This document shows, in pieces, positions 8,662 to 17,407 of a stretch of 64,000 bases of DNA. Each line of letters opens with the position of its first letter. Positions within the stretch are counted from its first letter, which is position 1. Where the stretch lies: contig JACKLO010000017.1 in assembly GCA_024235915.1 (NCBI GenBank), positions 80,740 to 144,739 of the forward strand. The letters are read 5' to 3'. The translations under genes and the position numbers were made by a program. The notes under the pieces are model-generated. The model did not search any database, was not told the origin of the DNA, and was given only the letters and a program-made list of their open reading frames with translations. This DNA comes from Burkholderiaceae bacterium (GTDB taxonomy: Bacteria; Pseudomonadota; Gammaproteobacteria; Burkholderiales; Burkholderiaceae_C).

Positions 8662-9894
8662 ATGTCCGATCTGGTTACAGCGCTTGCATCCGCTTCCGAC
8701 CGTGTACAGGAGGCCATGGCCATCACCCGCCGTGGCGCGGAGCAGTTGCTGCCGGAGGCCGACTGGCTGAAGAAGCTGCAACGCAGCGAAGCCACGGGCG
8801 TGCCGCTGCGCATCAAGTTCGGCATGGACCCCACGGCGCCGGACCTGCACCTGGGTCACACCGTGGTGCTCAACAAGATGCGCCAGCTGCAGGACCTGGG
8901 GCATGTGGTGATCCCGCTGATCGGTGACTTCACCACCACCATCGGCGATCCCTCGGGCCGCAACAGCACCCGCCCGCCGCTGACGCGCGAGGCCATCGAG
9001 GCCAACGCGAGGACCTATTTCGACCAGGTGAGCCTGGTGATCGACATGGACCGCGCCGAGGTGCGCTGGAACAGCGAGTGGAGCGACCCGCTGGGCGCGC
9101 GCGGAATCATCCAACTGGCTGCCAAGTACACCGTGGCGCGCATGATGGAGCGGGAGGACTTCAACACGCGCTTCCGCGAGGGCACGCCGATCAGCGTGCA
9201 CGAGTTCCTCTACCCGCTGATGCAGGGCTACGACTCGGTGGCGCTGAAGTCCGACCTCGAACTCGGCGGCACCGACCAGACCTTCAACCTGCTGATGGGC
9301 CGCCATCTGCAGCAGGAGGAGGGGCAGGAGCCGCAGTGCATCCTGACCATGCCATTGCTCGAGGGCCTGGACGGTGTGGACAAGATGTCCAAGAGCAAGG
9401 GCAACTACATCGGCATCACCGAACCGGCGCCGACGATGTTCGCCAAGGTGCTGTCGATCAGCGACACGCTGATGTGGCGCTGGTTCACGCTGCTGTCGTT
9501 CCGCAGCGAAGCGGAGATCGCCGCGCTGAAGAGTGAGGTGGCCGGCGGCCGAAACCCTAAGGACGCCAAGGTGATGCTGGCGCGCGAGATCACGGAGCGG
9601 TTCCACGGTCGCGCCGCCACCGACGCGGCCGAGGCCGACTTCGCGTTGCGTTCGCGTGGCGGCATCCCCGACGAGATCCCCGAAGTGACCTTGGCCGGTG
9701 CCCCGCTGGCCATCGGGGCCTTGCTCAAGCAGGCGGGTCTGGTGCCCTCCACCAGCGAGGCGTTGCGTCTGGTCGAGCAGGGCGGGGTGCGCGTGGACGG
9801 CGCGGTGGTCAGCGACAAGGGGCTCAAGCTCGGCGCTGGCACCGTGGTGCTGCAGGTCGGCAAGCGCAAGTTTGCGCGCGTGACGCTGGCCTGA
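8662..9894 (+). CDS. tyrS: Tyrosine--tRNA ligase
   Basis: The start is taken at MSDLVTALAS (ATG at 8662), because an earlier in-frame ATG adds a non-family leader. The 410-residue enzyme is class I: the HIGH equivalent HLGH lies at residues 63-66 after FGMDPTAPD, the KMSKS loop is exact at 241-245, and DQTFNLLMGRHLQ marks the tyrosine-specific region. An S4-like RNA-binding domain fills about residues 340-405. It charges tRNA-Tyr in the cytosol. It belongs to the TyrZ-like subgroup, with intact KMSKS, found in Betaproteobacteria. Confidence 0.98.
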   Translation: MSDLVTALASASDRVQEAMAITRRGAEQLLPEADWLKKLQRSEATGVPLRIKFGMDPTAPDLHLGHTVVLNKMRQLQDLGHVVIPLIGDFTTTIGDPSGRNSTRPPLTREAIEANARTYFDQVSLVIDMDRAEVRWNSEWSDPLGARGIIQLAAKYTVARMMEREDFNTRFREGTPISVHEFLYPLMQGYDSVALKSDLELGGTDQTFNLLMGRHLQQEEGQEPQCILTMPLLEGLDGVDKMSKSKGNYIGITEPAPTMFAKVLSISDTLMWRWFTLLSFRSEAEIAALKSEVAGGRNPKDAKVMLAREITERFHGRAATDAAEADFALRSRGGIPDEIPEVTLAGAPLAIGALLKQAGLVPSTSEALRLVEQGGVRVDGAVVSDKGLKLGAGTVVLQVGKRKFARVTLA

Positions 9895-9919
9895 CCGACA
9901 CACCCGGAACCTCTTCCGC

Positions 9920-10810
9920 GTGCGCGTCGCCACCTACCTGAAGCTGTCGGTCGCCGTTGCGGTCGCCACGATCGGGCTGAAGGCCGGCGCCTGGTGGCTG
10001 ACCGGCTCCGTGGGCCTGCTGTCGGATGCGCTGGAGTCACTGGTCAACCTCGCGGGCGCGAGTTTCGCGCTGCTGATGGTCACGCTGGCCGCCCGTCCGC
10101 CCGACGACGACCACCCCTACGGCCACCACAAGGCCGAGTATTTTTCCAGCGGCTTCGAAGGCGTGCTGATCCTCGTCGCGGCGCTGGCCATCCTCGTCTC
10201 GGCGGCCGAACGCTGGCTGAACCCGCAACCGCTGGAACAGCTGGGGCTGGGCCTCGGCCTGTCCCTGGTGGCCACGGTGCTCAACGGGGTGCTGGCCTGG
10301 GCCATGCTGCGCAAGGCCCGCGAGGTGCGGTCGATGGCGCTGGAGGGCGACGCCCGCCACCTGTTCACCGATGTCTGGACCTCCGTGGGCGTGGTGCTCG
10401 GCCTCGTGGCGGTGCAACTCAGCGGCTGGCTGTGGCTCGACCCGCTGATCGCTGCCGCCGTGGCCCTGAACATCCTGCGCGAGGCCGTGGGCCTCGTGCG
10501 GCGGTCGGTGGACGGCCTGATGGACCATGCCCTCGAGCCCGAGGTGCAGGCCAGCATCGAGGACGCACTGGCCGAGTTCAAGCACGAGACCATCCGCTTC
10601 GACCACATCAGCACTCGCCGGGCCGGCACCCGCCGGTTCGTCGACCTGCACATGCACATGCCGGCCGACTGGAGCCTGAGACGCGCCGCCGCACTGCGAA
10701 CCTCCGTCGAACAGGCCTTGATGGCCGCGGTGCCGGGCCTGCGGGCGACGATCCAGCTTCTGCCCAGCGACGTCGAGGCCCATTTCGACGACCCCAGGGA
10801 CCCGTTGTGA
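9920..10810 (+). CDS. Cation diffusion facilitator (CDF) family transporter
   Basis: The 296-residue protein starts at a GTG. It has about six membrane helices and a cytosolic C-terminal domain. Metal-site residues are visible as SDALES in the second helix and HLFTDVWTS (H-x3-D) in the fifth, plus the cytosolic HPYGHHKAE loop typical of the FieF/zinc-iron subgroup. CDF proteins export divalent metal in exchange for protons. The specific metal is not clear; FieF-like Zn/Fe is likely. Its stop overlaps the dtd start (GTGA), so the two genes are coupled. Confidence 0.93.
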   Translation: MRVATYLKLSVAVAVATIGLKAGAWWLTGSVGLLSDALESLVNLAGASFALLMVTLAARPPDDDHPYGHHKAEYFSSGFEGVLILVAALAILVSAAERWLNPQPLEQLGLGLGLSLVATVLNGVLAWAMLRKAREVRSMALEGDARHLFTDVWTSVGVVLGLVAVQLSGWLWLDPLIAAAVALNILREAVGLVRRSVDGLMDHALEPEVQASIEDALAEFKHETIRFDHISTRRAGTRRFVDLHMHMPADWSLRRAAALRTSVEQALMAAVPGLRATIQLLPSDVEAHFDDPRDPL

Positions 10811-11247
10811 TCGGGCTGGTGCAGCGGGTGCGGCAGGCGCAGGTGGTGGTGGCCGGGCGCACCATCGGTGAGATCGGCCCGGGCCTGCTGGTCTTCGTCT
10901 GCGCCGAGCCGGCCGATGGCGATGCCCAGGTGCAGCGCTTCGTGGACAAGCTGCTGAAGCTGCGCATCCTGGCCGACGACGCCGGGCGCATGAACCGCAG
11001 CCTGCAGGACACGGGCGGCGGCCTGCTCATCGTCTCGCAGTTCACGCTGGCGGCCGACACTGCCGGCGGCAACCGGCCCAGTTTCACGGGCGCGGCGCCG
11101 GCCGAGCAGGGACGACGGCTCTACGAGGCCGTGCTGGCCATGGCCCGCGCGCGGCACTCACCGGTGGCGGCGGGTGAGTTCGGCGCTGACATGCAGGTGC
11201 ACCTGGTCAACGACGGGCCGGTGACCATTCCGCTGCGGGTGAGCTGA
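10807..11247 (+). CDS. dtd: D-aminoacyl-tRNA deacylase
   Basis: I placed the start at the GTG at 10807, overlapping the CDF stop codon. It gives MIGLVQRVRQAQVVV and 146 residues, the family size. The catalytic signatures are complete: SQFTLAADTAGGNRPSF for the first and the Gly-cisPro loop NDGPVTI near the C-terminus for the second. Dtd removes wrongly charged D-amino acids and glycine from tRNA. A 13-bp stem hairpin follows the stop directly. Confidence 0.97.
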   Translation: MIGLVQRVRQAQVVVAGRTIGEIGPGLLVFVCAEPADGDAQVQRFVDKLLKLRILADDAGRMNRSLQDTGGGLLIVSQFTLAADTAGGNRPSFTGAAPAEQGRRLYEAVLAMARARHSPVAAGEFGADMQVHLVNDGPVTIPLRVS

Positions 11248-11248
11248 A

Positions 11249-11278
11249 CGCCAAGGCCGCCTCCGGGCGGCCTTGGCG
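11249..11278 (+). terminator. Strong hairpin after dtd
   Basis: CGCCAAGGCCGCC (11249-11261) and GGCGGCCTTGGCG (11266-11278) form a perfect 13-bp stem with a TCCG tetraloop, starting 2 bp after the dtd stop. It is followed by GC-rich sequence, not T, so it may be a Rho-assisted end or an mRNA 3'-protecting structure. The next gene converges on it from 11415. Confidence 0.65.
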
Positions 11279-11414
11279 CATCGGTCCGGCTGGCCCGCGC
11301 ATGGGCCGCCTGACCACCTTTCTCAGTCGGCCCGGCAGGTGACTCGCCAGTCATGCGAGACCTGCCAGGCACCTCCCGTGCAGAACGCCCGTGCGCAGGC
11401 ACGGGCGATCGCCA

Positions 11415-12389
11415 TCAGTCCGCGTATTGACCGGCGGCCTTGATGGCCACGCCCCACTTCTCGATCTCGGCGGCCACGAACTTCTTGTGCTCTGCCGGGC
11501 TCAGGCGGCCGTCGGTGATGACCACGGCGCCCAGTGCTTCCTGCTTCTTCACGAAATCGGCGTCCTTGAGCGCGGCGCGCAAGGCCTCGTTGAGCTTGCT
11601 GGTCACGGCCGCAGGCGTGCCCTTGGGCGCATACAGGCCGTGCCAGATCGCGACGTTGAAGCCCTTCAGGCCCTGGCTGTCCAGCGTCGGCAGGTTGGCC
11701 AGCGCGGGGGCGGTCAGCGGCTGCGCGCTGGTGACGGCGAAGGCCTTGACCTTGCCGCCGGCGATCTGCGGCACGGTGTTCGTGGTCTGGTCGCACATGA
11801 GGTCCACCTGACCGCCGAGCAGGTCGCTCATGGCCGGCGCCGTGCCCTTGTAGGGCACCGTGGTCATGTCGATCTTGATGGACTGCTGGAAGAGCAGGCC
11901 GCAGAGGTGCGACGCCGCACCCAGGCCGGCATTGGCCAGGTTGACCTTGCCCTTGTTCGCTTCCAGCCACTTGGCCAACTCCGCGAAGTTGTTGGCCGGC
12001 AAGGTGGGCCGACCGATCAGCGTCATCGGCACTTCGTTGACCATGCCCAGGTACTCGAAGTCCTCGGTGGCCTTGAAGGGCAGGTTGCGGTACAGCGACG
12101 CCGAGGTGGCCATGCCGATGTGGTACAGCAGCAGCGTGTGGCCATCCGGCGCCGCCTTGGCCACCTTGGTGGCCCCCAGCGTGCCGCCGGCGCCACCGAC
12201 GTTCTCGACCACGATGGTCTGCTTGAGCTGGGCCCCGAGCGCGACGGCAAGGTCGCGTGCCACCTTGTCGGTGGGGCCGCCGGCCGAGAAGGGCACGACG
12301 ATGGTGACGGCCTTGTCGGGGAAGGCGAAGGCGGAGCCGGCCGCCAGCGCGGCGCCCAGGGCCATGGAAGCGATCAGGGTCTTCTTCAT
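11415..12389 (-). CDS. Bug/TctC family tripartite tricarboxylate transporter substrate-binding protein
   Basis: I chose the ATG at 12389, preceded by an AGGAG box; it begins MKKTLIASMALGAALAAGSAFA, a clear Sec signal peptide. The mature part shows the Bug family pattern: FPDKAVTIVVPFSAGGPTDKVAR near the start, then VVENVGGAGGTLGATKVAKA, the ligand-loop signature. These periplasmic proteins bind small carboxylates for TctAB transporters. No tctA or tctB genes lie nearby, so it is an orphan receptor, very common in Burkholderiales. The ligand is unknown. Confidence 0.93.
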   Translation of the reverse strand: MKKTLIASMALGAALAAGSAFAFPDKAVTIVVPFSAGGPTDKVARDLAVALGAQLKQTIVVENVGGAGGTLGATKVAKAAPDGHTLLLYHIGMATSASLYRNLPFKATEDFEYLGMVNEVPMTLIGRPTLPANNFAELAKWLEANKGKVNLANAGLGAASHLCGLLFQQSIKIDMTTVPYKGTAPAMSDLLGGQVDLMCDQTTNTVPQIAGGKVKAFAVTSAQPLTAPALANLPTLDSQGLKGFNVAIWHGLYAPKGTPAAVTSKLNEALRAALKDADFVKKQEALGAVVITDGRLSPAEHKKFVAAEIEKWGVAIKAAGQYAD

Positions 12390-12506
12390 GCGAGTCACTC
12401 CTGCGGAGCATTGACGACGAGCGCGCATGCTAGGCATTCGTCAAAGCCCTTGCAGGACGGGAACTACGTAGGCACGGCCTGGAACTTCACCGTGGTGCGC
12501 GACAAC

Positions 12507-13769
12507 TCAGTCGTAGCGCCGCGCGTCCTCGATCACCTTGCCATCGTTGGCCAGGCTGCCCGGGGTCACCAGGCTCACCTCGCCGCGCAGCTTGGTCACG
12601 TCACGCAGCGTGCCGGCCATGGCCTGGGCGAGCCCCTCGGGCGCCGCCGCGCACTCCACGTGCAGCGTCATGCGGTCGTTGGCCATTTCGCCCTCGATCA
12701 CCAGCCGCCCGCGCCCGGCTTCCGGGTGCCGCTTGAGCACCTCGGCCACCTGGCCCGGGTGCACGAACATGCCGCGCACCTTCGCCGTCTGGTCGGCCCG
12801 GCCCATCCAGCCGCGGATGCGCGGCGCCGTGCGACCGGTGGGGCAGTGGCCCGGCATCGTGGCCGACAGGTCGCCGGTGCCGAAGCGCACCAGCGGGTAG
12901 TCGGGATTCAGCGTCGTCACCACCACCTCGCCCACCTCGCCGTCGGCCACCGGGGTGCCCGTGCCCGGGCGCACGATCTCCACGATCACGCCCTCGTCCA
13001 GCACCAGGCCATCGCGCGCCGATGTCTCATAGGCGATGAGGCCGAGGTCGGCGGTGCCGTAGCTCTGGAAGGCGTGCACGCCGCGGGCCGCGAACCAGTC
13101 GCGCAGCGCCGGCGGAAAGGCCTCGCCACCCACCGATGCCTTGGTCAGCGTCGGCAGCGCGAGCCCAGCCTCCGCGGCCTTCTCCAGCGCGATGCGCAGA
13201 AAGCTCGGGGTGCCAGCGTAGGCGTCGGGGCCGAGTTCCTGCATCGCCTGCAACTGCAGTTCGGTGTTGCCCACGCCGCCGGCGAACACGGTGCAGCCGA
13301 TGGCGTGCGCACCGGTCTCCATCATCGACCCGGCAGGGGTGAGGTGGTAGCTGAAGCTGTTGTGCACCAGGTCGCCCGCACGGAATCCCGCCGCGAACAG
13401 CGCGCGGCCGAAGCGCCAGTAGTCGGCGGCGGCCCCTTCGGGTTCATAGATCGGGCCCGGGGACTGGAACACCCGCCGCGCCGGCCGCAGCCCCAGGGCG
13501 CGCCAGCCGATGGCAGAGAACCCGCCGAAAGGGTCGCCGCCGGCGACACGAGCGGCCTGCTGGCGCGCCAACAGCTCGCTCTTGCGCGTCACGGGCAGGT
13601 CAGCCAGGGCGGCTCGGCAGTTCACCGTCAACGGGTCCACGGCCGCCAGCATGGCGGCGCCCGCCGCCGTGGCCTGGGCGCGTGCCACCGCAGCCGGCAA
13701 TGCCGCCAGCCAGGCGGCCTCGCGCGCCTCGGGGTCGCGGGTTTCCAGTTCGTCGTAGAACTCGCTCAT
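12507..13769 (-). CDS. PaaK-like phenylacetate-CoA ligase family protein (AMP-forming)
   Basis: The ATG at 13769 (MSEFYDELETRDPEAREAAW) overlaps the stop of the upstream 101-residue gene, so translation is coupled; this gives 420 residues, the usual PaaK size. Family segments include VHNSFSYHLTPAG, SYGTADLGLIAYE and PLVRFGTGDLS, plus a small C-terminal domain with GRADQTAKVRGMFVHPGQV. These enzymes make CoA thioesters of aryl or related acids through an acyl-AMP. It is the last gene of the liv-type transporter operon, so it probably activates the imported acid. The exact substrate is unknown. Confidence 0.88.
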   Translation of the reverse strand: MSEFYDELETRDPEAREAAWLAALPAAVARAQATAAGAAMLAAVDPLTVNCRAALADLPVTRKSELLARQQAARVAGGDPFGGFSAIGWRALGLRPARRVFQSPGPIYEPEGAAADYWRFGRALFAAGFRAGDLVHNSFSYHLTPAGSMMETGAHAIGCTVFAGGVGNTELQLQAMQELGPDAYAGTPSFLRIALEKAAEAGLALPTLTKASVGGEAFPPALRDWFAARGVHAFQSYGTADLGLIAYETSARDGLVLDEGVIVEIVRPGTGTPVADGEVGEVVVTTLNPDYPLVRFGTGDLSATMPGHCPTGRTAPRIRGWMGRADQTAKVRGMFVHPGQVAEVLKRHPEAGRGRLVIEGEMANDRMTLHVECAAAPEGLAQAMAGTLRDVTKLRGEVSLVTPGSLANDGKVIEDARRYD

Positions 13770-14071
13770 TCGTCGTGGTCCCATTGGCGCAGCCGCTGCT
13801 TGACGGTGTCGACGAAGCGCCGCACGTCCAGGCTGGAGGCCAGCCGGCTGCTTGTCCATTCCGGCGTCAGCGCCGGCCGTTTGGCGATGCGCGCGACGAT
13901 GGCCGTGTCTTCGGCGGCCAGTTCCAGCACGGCGCGCCCGCCGATCTCGTAGCGTGCGCCGCGCTCGGCCAGCGGGCGCAGATCCCTCAACTGGCGCCTG
14001 AGGCCCACCAGCACCTCGGCGGCCTTGAATGGTGGTGGGGCAAAGCCGCTGAAGTCGTCGTCTGCGCTCAT
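13766..14071 (-). CDS. Small unknown protein in a liv-type ABC transporter operon
   Basis: The gene encodes 101 residues from the ATG at 14071 and overlaps both neighbours by ATGA (livF stop and the PaaK-like start), which argues strongly that it is real and translated. It has no signal peptide or membrane helix. The sequence is acidic at the start (MSADDDFSGFAPPPFKAAEV), then helical with many Arg and Leu, and ends in KQRLRQWDHDE. I do not recognise the family. The overlap makes it likely to work with the transporter or CoA ligase. Confidence 0.8.
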   Translation of the reverse strand: MSADDDFSGFAPPPFKAAEVLVGLRRQLRDLRPLAERGARYEIGGRAVLELAAEDTAIVARIAKRPALTPEWTSSRLASSLDVRRFVDTVKQRLRQWDHDE

Positions 14072-14874
14072 GCCAGCCACCGCTTGCGCCGCCGGTAGCT
14101 CTTGACGTCCTTGAAGCTCTTGCGGTCGCCGCCGCCCATGCCGAGGTAGAACTCCTTGACGTCCTCGTTCTCGCGCAGCGCCTTGGCCTCGCCGTCCATC
14201 ACGATGCGGCCGTTCTCCAGGATGTAGCCGTAGTCGGCGTAGCGCAGCGCCAGGTTGGTGTTCTGCTCGGCCAGCAGGAAGGTCACCTTCTCCTTCTGGT
14301 TGAGCTCCTTGACGATCTCGAAGACCTCCTCCACCAGCTGCGGTGCCAGGCCCATGCTCGGTTCGTCGAGCAGCACCATCTTCGGGTCGGCCATCAGCGC
14401 GCGGCCGATGGCGCACATCTGCTGCTCGCCGCCGGAGGTGTAGGCGGCCTGGCTGCTGCGGCGGGTCTTCAGGCGCGGAAAGTAGTTGTAGACCTTCTCC
14501 AACGTGCGGGCCACCGCGGCCTTGCCGTCCTTGCGCGTGTAGGCGCCGGTGAGCAGGTTCTCCTCGATCGTCAGGTGAGCGAAGCAGTGCCGGCCCTCCA
14601 TGACCTGCACCACGCCACGGTCGACCATGTCGGACGTGCTGAGCTTCTCGATGCGCTCGCCGCGCAGCTCGATCGAGCCCTTGGTGACCTCGCCACGCTC
14701 GCCGGCCAGCAGGTTGCTGACCGCGCGAAGCGTGGTCGTCTTGCCGGCGCCATTGCCGCCCAGCAGCGCGACCACGCCGCCCTCGGGCACCTTCAGGGAC
14801 ACGCCCTTGAGCACGAGGATCACGTGGTTGTAGATGACCTCGATGCCGTTGACGTTGAGGAGCAAGTTGGACAT
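14068..14874 (-). CDS. livF: ABC transporter ATP-binding protein, LivF type
   Basis: The ATG at 14874 gives 268 residues. ABC motifs are complete: Walker A GGNGAGKTTT (residues 39-48), signature TSGGEQQMCAIGRAL and Walker B MVLLDEPSMGLAP, followed by LAEQNTNLALRYADYGYILENGRIV, the LivF-type H-loop region with Gln-Asn in place of His. It powers one half of a branched-chain-amino-acid-type (HAAT) importer with LivG. The protein is about 30 residues longer than E. coli LivF, with a basic tail (KSYRRRKRWLA). It is separated from the binding-protein gene by a 107-bp stretch of hairpins. Confidence 0.93.
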   Translation of the reverse strand: MSNLLLNVNGIEVIYNHVILVLKGVSLKVPEGGVVALLGGNGAGKTTTLRAVSNLLAGERGEVTKGSIELRGERIEKLSTSDMVDRGVVQVMEGRHCFAHLTIEENLLTGAYTRKDGKAAVARTLEKVYNYFPRLKTRRSSQAAYTSGGEQQMCAIGRALMADPKMVLLDEPSMGLAPQLVEEVFEIVKELNQKEKVTFLLAEQNTNLALRYADYGYILENGRIVMDGEAKALRENEDVKEFYLGMGGGDRKSFKDVKSYRRRKRWLA

Positions 14875-14888
14875 GGGCGGGTTTCCTT

Positions 14889-14973
14889 CCTCGGCCCAGC
14901 GTCGCGCGCGGCGCTGGGCCGAGGGCTCCTGGCGGAGCCCTCGGGGTCGGCCGGGCGCTGGCACGCCCGGCCG
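14889..14973 (-). repeat. Three consecutive hairpins between the binding-protein gene and livF
   Basis: Three perfect inverted repeats lie within 85 bp: a 13-bp stem (14889-14901 with 14912-14924), a 10-bp stem (14919-14928 with 14935-14944, which overlaps the first) and a 10-bp stem (14948-14957 with 14964-14973). They lie inside the operon, after the binding-protein stop. They probably lower livF-side expression or protect the 3' end of the binding-protein mRNA. Confidence 0.7.
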
Positions 14974-14981
14974 GAGCGGGG

Positions 14982-16295
14982 TCAGCTCTGGCAGTCCTGC
15001 GGCGTGCGACGCTGCAGCTTCTTCTCACCGAGGTACTTGTCGGCGGAGGCCTTCACCAGCGGCTTGATGGTGGCGTTGTCGGACTCGTACCAGTCGGACG
15101 TGATGTCCCACTTGGCGCCGTCCCAGGTGCGGATGCGGGCCCAGCTGGCGCCCATGTGATCGGCGCACGAGGTGGACACCGGACGCATCATCCCGGCGAA
15201 GCCCAGCTTGTCGAGCTTGCCCTGATCCAGCGCCAGGTTCTCCAGTCCCCAGCGCACCTGCTCGCCGGTCATGACCTTGCCCTTGCCGAAGCGCTCCTGT
15301 GCCCGGCTGACGCCCTCGACGGCCATCATCGCCGCGGTCAGGCCACGCAAGTACAGCACCTGGCCCACCTCTTCCTTCGGGCCTGTGCCCTGGCCCTTGT
15401 CGTGCACCATCTTCATCACGTCCTTGACGATGGTGGTCTTTTCGGTGGCGCCGTCCTGCATCGTCAGCGCGTGGTAGCCCTTGGCGGCGGCACCCACGTC
15501 CTTGACGTCCGGCTCGGCACCCGACCACCACACGCCGTACATCTTGTCGCGCGGGTAGCCGGTGGCCACGGCCTCCTTCAGCGCGGCGGAGTTCATCACG
15601 CCCCAGCCCCAAAGGAACACGTAGTCGGGCCGAGACTGGCGGATCTTCAGCCAGGTGGCCTTCTGCTCGATGCCGGGGTGGGCCACCGGCAGCAGCTCGA
15701 CCTCGAAGCCTTCCTGCTTGCCGAGCTCTTCCAGCATCGGAATCGGTTCCTTGCCGTAGGGGCTGTCGTGGTAGACCAGGGCCACCTTCTTGCCCTTCAG
15801 GCCGCTGGTTTTCTTCACGTGCTGCACCAGCACGCTGGCGCCGGTCCAGTAGGTGCCCAGCAGCGGGAAGTTCCACTTGAAGGCCATGCCGTCCACCGAG
15901 TCGGCGCGGCCGTAGCCCGAGGTGATCAGCGGGATCTTGTCGTCAGGCGCCTTCTCGGTCAGCGCGAAGGTGATGCCGGTGGACAGCGGCTGGAACACTG
16001 ACGCGCCCTTGCCCTTCAGGCGCTCGTAGCACTCCACGCCCTTGGCCGTGTTGTAGCCAGTCTCGCACTCCTCGTAGCTGACCTTCACGCCGTTGATGCC
16101 GCCACGGGCATTGACCAGCTTGAGGTAGTCGACATAGCCGTTGGCAAACGGCACGCCGTTGGGCGCGTAAGGGCCGGTGCGGTACACCAGCACCGGGAAG
16201 AACTGCTCTTTGGCCTGGGCGAGTGCCTGGGTGGCCACGCCGGCCAGGCCGGTGCTCAGCACAGCGGCGGCCAGCACCATGGACTTGAACTTCAT
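14982..16295 (-). CDS. ABC transporter substrate-binding protein (LivK/HAAT family)
   Basis: The 437-residue protein starts at the ATG at 16295 with a Sec signal peptide (MKFKSMVLAAAVLSTGLAGVATQALA). The mature part begins EQFFPVLVYRTGPYAPNG and follows the type I periplasmic-binding fold with KGKKVALVYHDSPYGKEPIP in the hinge region. It contains a few Cys (ECETGYN, CADHMG, TPQDCQS) that could pair. It delivers a solute to the LivHM permease. Homologues beside CoA ligases are usually linked to aromatic or fatty acids rather than leucine, but this is an inference from neighbours. Confidence 0.9.
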   Translation of the reverse strand: MKFKSMVLAAAVLSTGLAGVATQALAQAKEQFFPVLVYRTGPYAPNGVPFANGYVDYLKLVNARGGINGVKVSYEECETGYNTAKGVECYERLKGKGASVFQPLSTGITFALTEKAPDDKIPLITSGYGRADSVDGMAFKWNFPLLGTYWTGASVLVQHVKKTSGLKGKKVALVYHDSPYGKEPIPMLEELGKQEGFEVELLPVAHPGIEQKATWLKIRQSRPDYVFLWGWGVMNSAALKEAVATGYPRDKMYGVWWSGAEPDVKDVGAAAKGYHALTMQDGATEKTTIVKDVMKMVHDKGQGTGPKEEVGQVLYLRGLTAAMMAVEGVSRAQERFGKGKVMTGEQVRWGLENLALDQGKLDKLGFAGMMRPVSTSCADHMGASWARIRTWDGAKWDITSDWYESDNATIKPLVKASADKYLGEKKLQRRTPQDCQS

Positions 16296-16330
16296 CGTCT
16301 GTCTCCTGCAGGGTAGTGGGAATGCACTCG

Positions 16331-17389
16331 TCAGTGCGGGAACGGCCAGAGCCGCAGCTTTTCCTTGCCGATGGACCACAGCCGGGCGAGCCCGTGCGGT
16401 TCCACGATCAGGAAGAACACGATCAGGGCCCCGAACACCATGAAGGTCAGGTGCGAGGCCAGGGCGGTGTCGAAACCCACCGCGATGCCGAGCTGGTCGA
16501 GCACGATCGGCAGAACGACGATGAACGCCGCGCCGAACAGGCTGCCCATGATGGAGCCCAGGCCGCCGATGATGATCATGAACAGCAGCTGGAACGATGT
16601 GTCGATGGAGAAGGCCGCCGGTTCCCAGCTGCCCAGGTGCACGAAGCCCCACAGCGCGCCGGCCACGCCGACGATGAAGGAGCTGACGGCGAAGGCCGTG
16701 AGCTTGGCGTAGACCGGGCGGATGCCGATGACCGATGCGGCCACGTCCATGTCGCGGATGGCCATCCATTCGCGGCCGATGTGGCTGCGCACCAGGTTCT
16801 TGGCCAGCATCGCGAACACGGTCAGGAAGGCCAGGCAGAGCAAGTACTTCTCGGCCGGGGCATCGACGATCCAGCCGAAGACGTTGAGATCCGCCACCGC
16901 CACCGACCCCGAGGCGGAGTCGTTGGTGAACCAGTTGACCCGCAGGAACAGCCAGTCCACGAAGAACTGCGCCGCCAGCGTGGCCACCGCCAGGTACAGG
17001 CCCTTGATGCGCAGCGAGGGGATGCCGAACATCACGCCGACCACGGTGGCACAGGCGCCGCCGAGCAGCAGGCAGGCCACCAGCGGCAGGCCCGGCACAC
17101 GCACGGCGAAGTTGTAGGCCGCATAGGCGCCCACGGCCATGAAGGCGCCGGTGCCCAGCGAGATCTGGCCGCAGTAGCCCACCAGGATGTTCAAGCCCAG
17201 CGCCGCCAGCGCCAGGATCAGGAACGGGATCAGGATGGCGCGGAACAGGTATTCCGGGGCCACCATCGGCACCACCAGGAACGCAAAGGCCAGGATGAGG
17301 CCGATGGCGACGCGGTCCTGCAGGATCGGGAAGACCTGCTGGTCGGCCGTGTAGCTGGTCTTGAACTGGCCGTTTTCGCGGTAGAGCAT
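16331..17389 (-). CDS. livM: Branched-chain amino acid-type ABC transporter permease, LivM type
   Basis: The 352-residue integral membrane protein has about nine hydrophobic helices. The EAA-like and family segments are visible: LNILVGYCGQISLGTGAFMAVGAYAAYNF, the typical LivM loop, and GREWMAIRDMDVAASVIGIRPVYAK, followed by IIGGLGSIMGSLFGAAFIVVLP. It forms the transport channel with LivH in the inner membrane. It sits 18 bp from livH on the same strand. Confidence 0.94.
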   Translation of the reverse strand: MLYRENGQFKTSYTADQQVFPILQDRVAIGLILAFAFLVVPMVAPEYLFRAILIPFLILALAALGLNILVGYCGQISLGTGAFMAVGAYAAYNFAVRVPGLPLVACLLLGGACATVVGVMFGIPSLRIKGLYLAVATLAAQFFVDWLFLRVNWFTNDSASGSVAVADLNVFGWIVDAPAEKYLLCLAFLTVFAMLAKNLVRSHIGREWMAIRDMDVAASVIGIRPVYAKLTAFAVSSFIVGVAGALWGFVHLGSWEPAAFSIDTSFQLLFMIIIGGLGSIMGSLFGAAFIVVLPIVLDQLGIAVGFDTALASHLTFMVFGALIVFFLIVEPHGLARLWSIGKEKLRLWPFPH

Positions 17390-17407
17390 GTTCTTCTTCC
17401 CTTGCGC

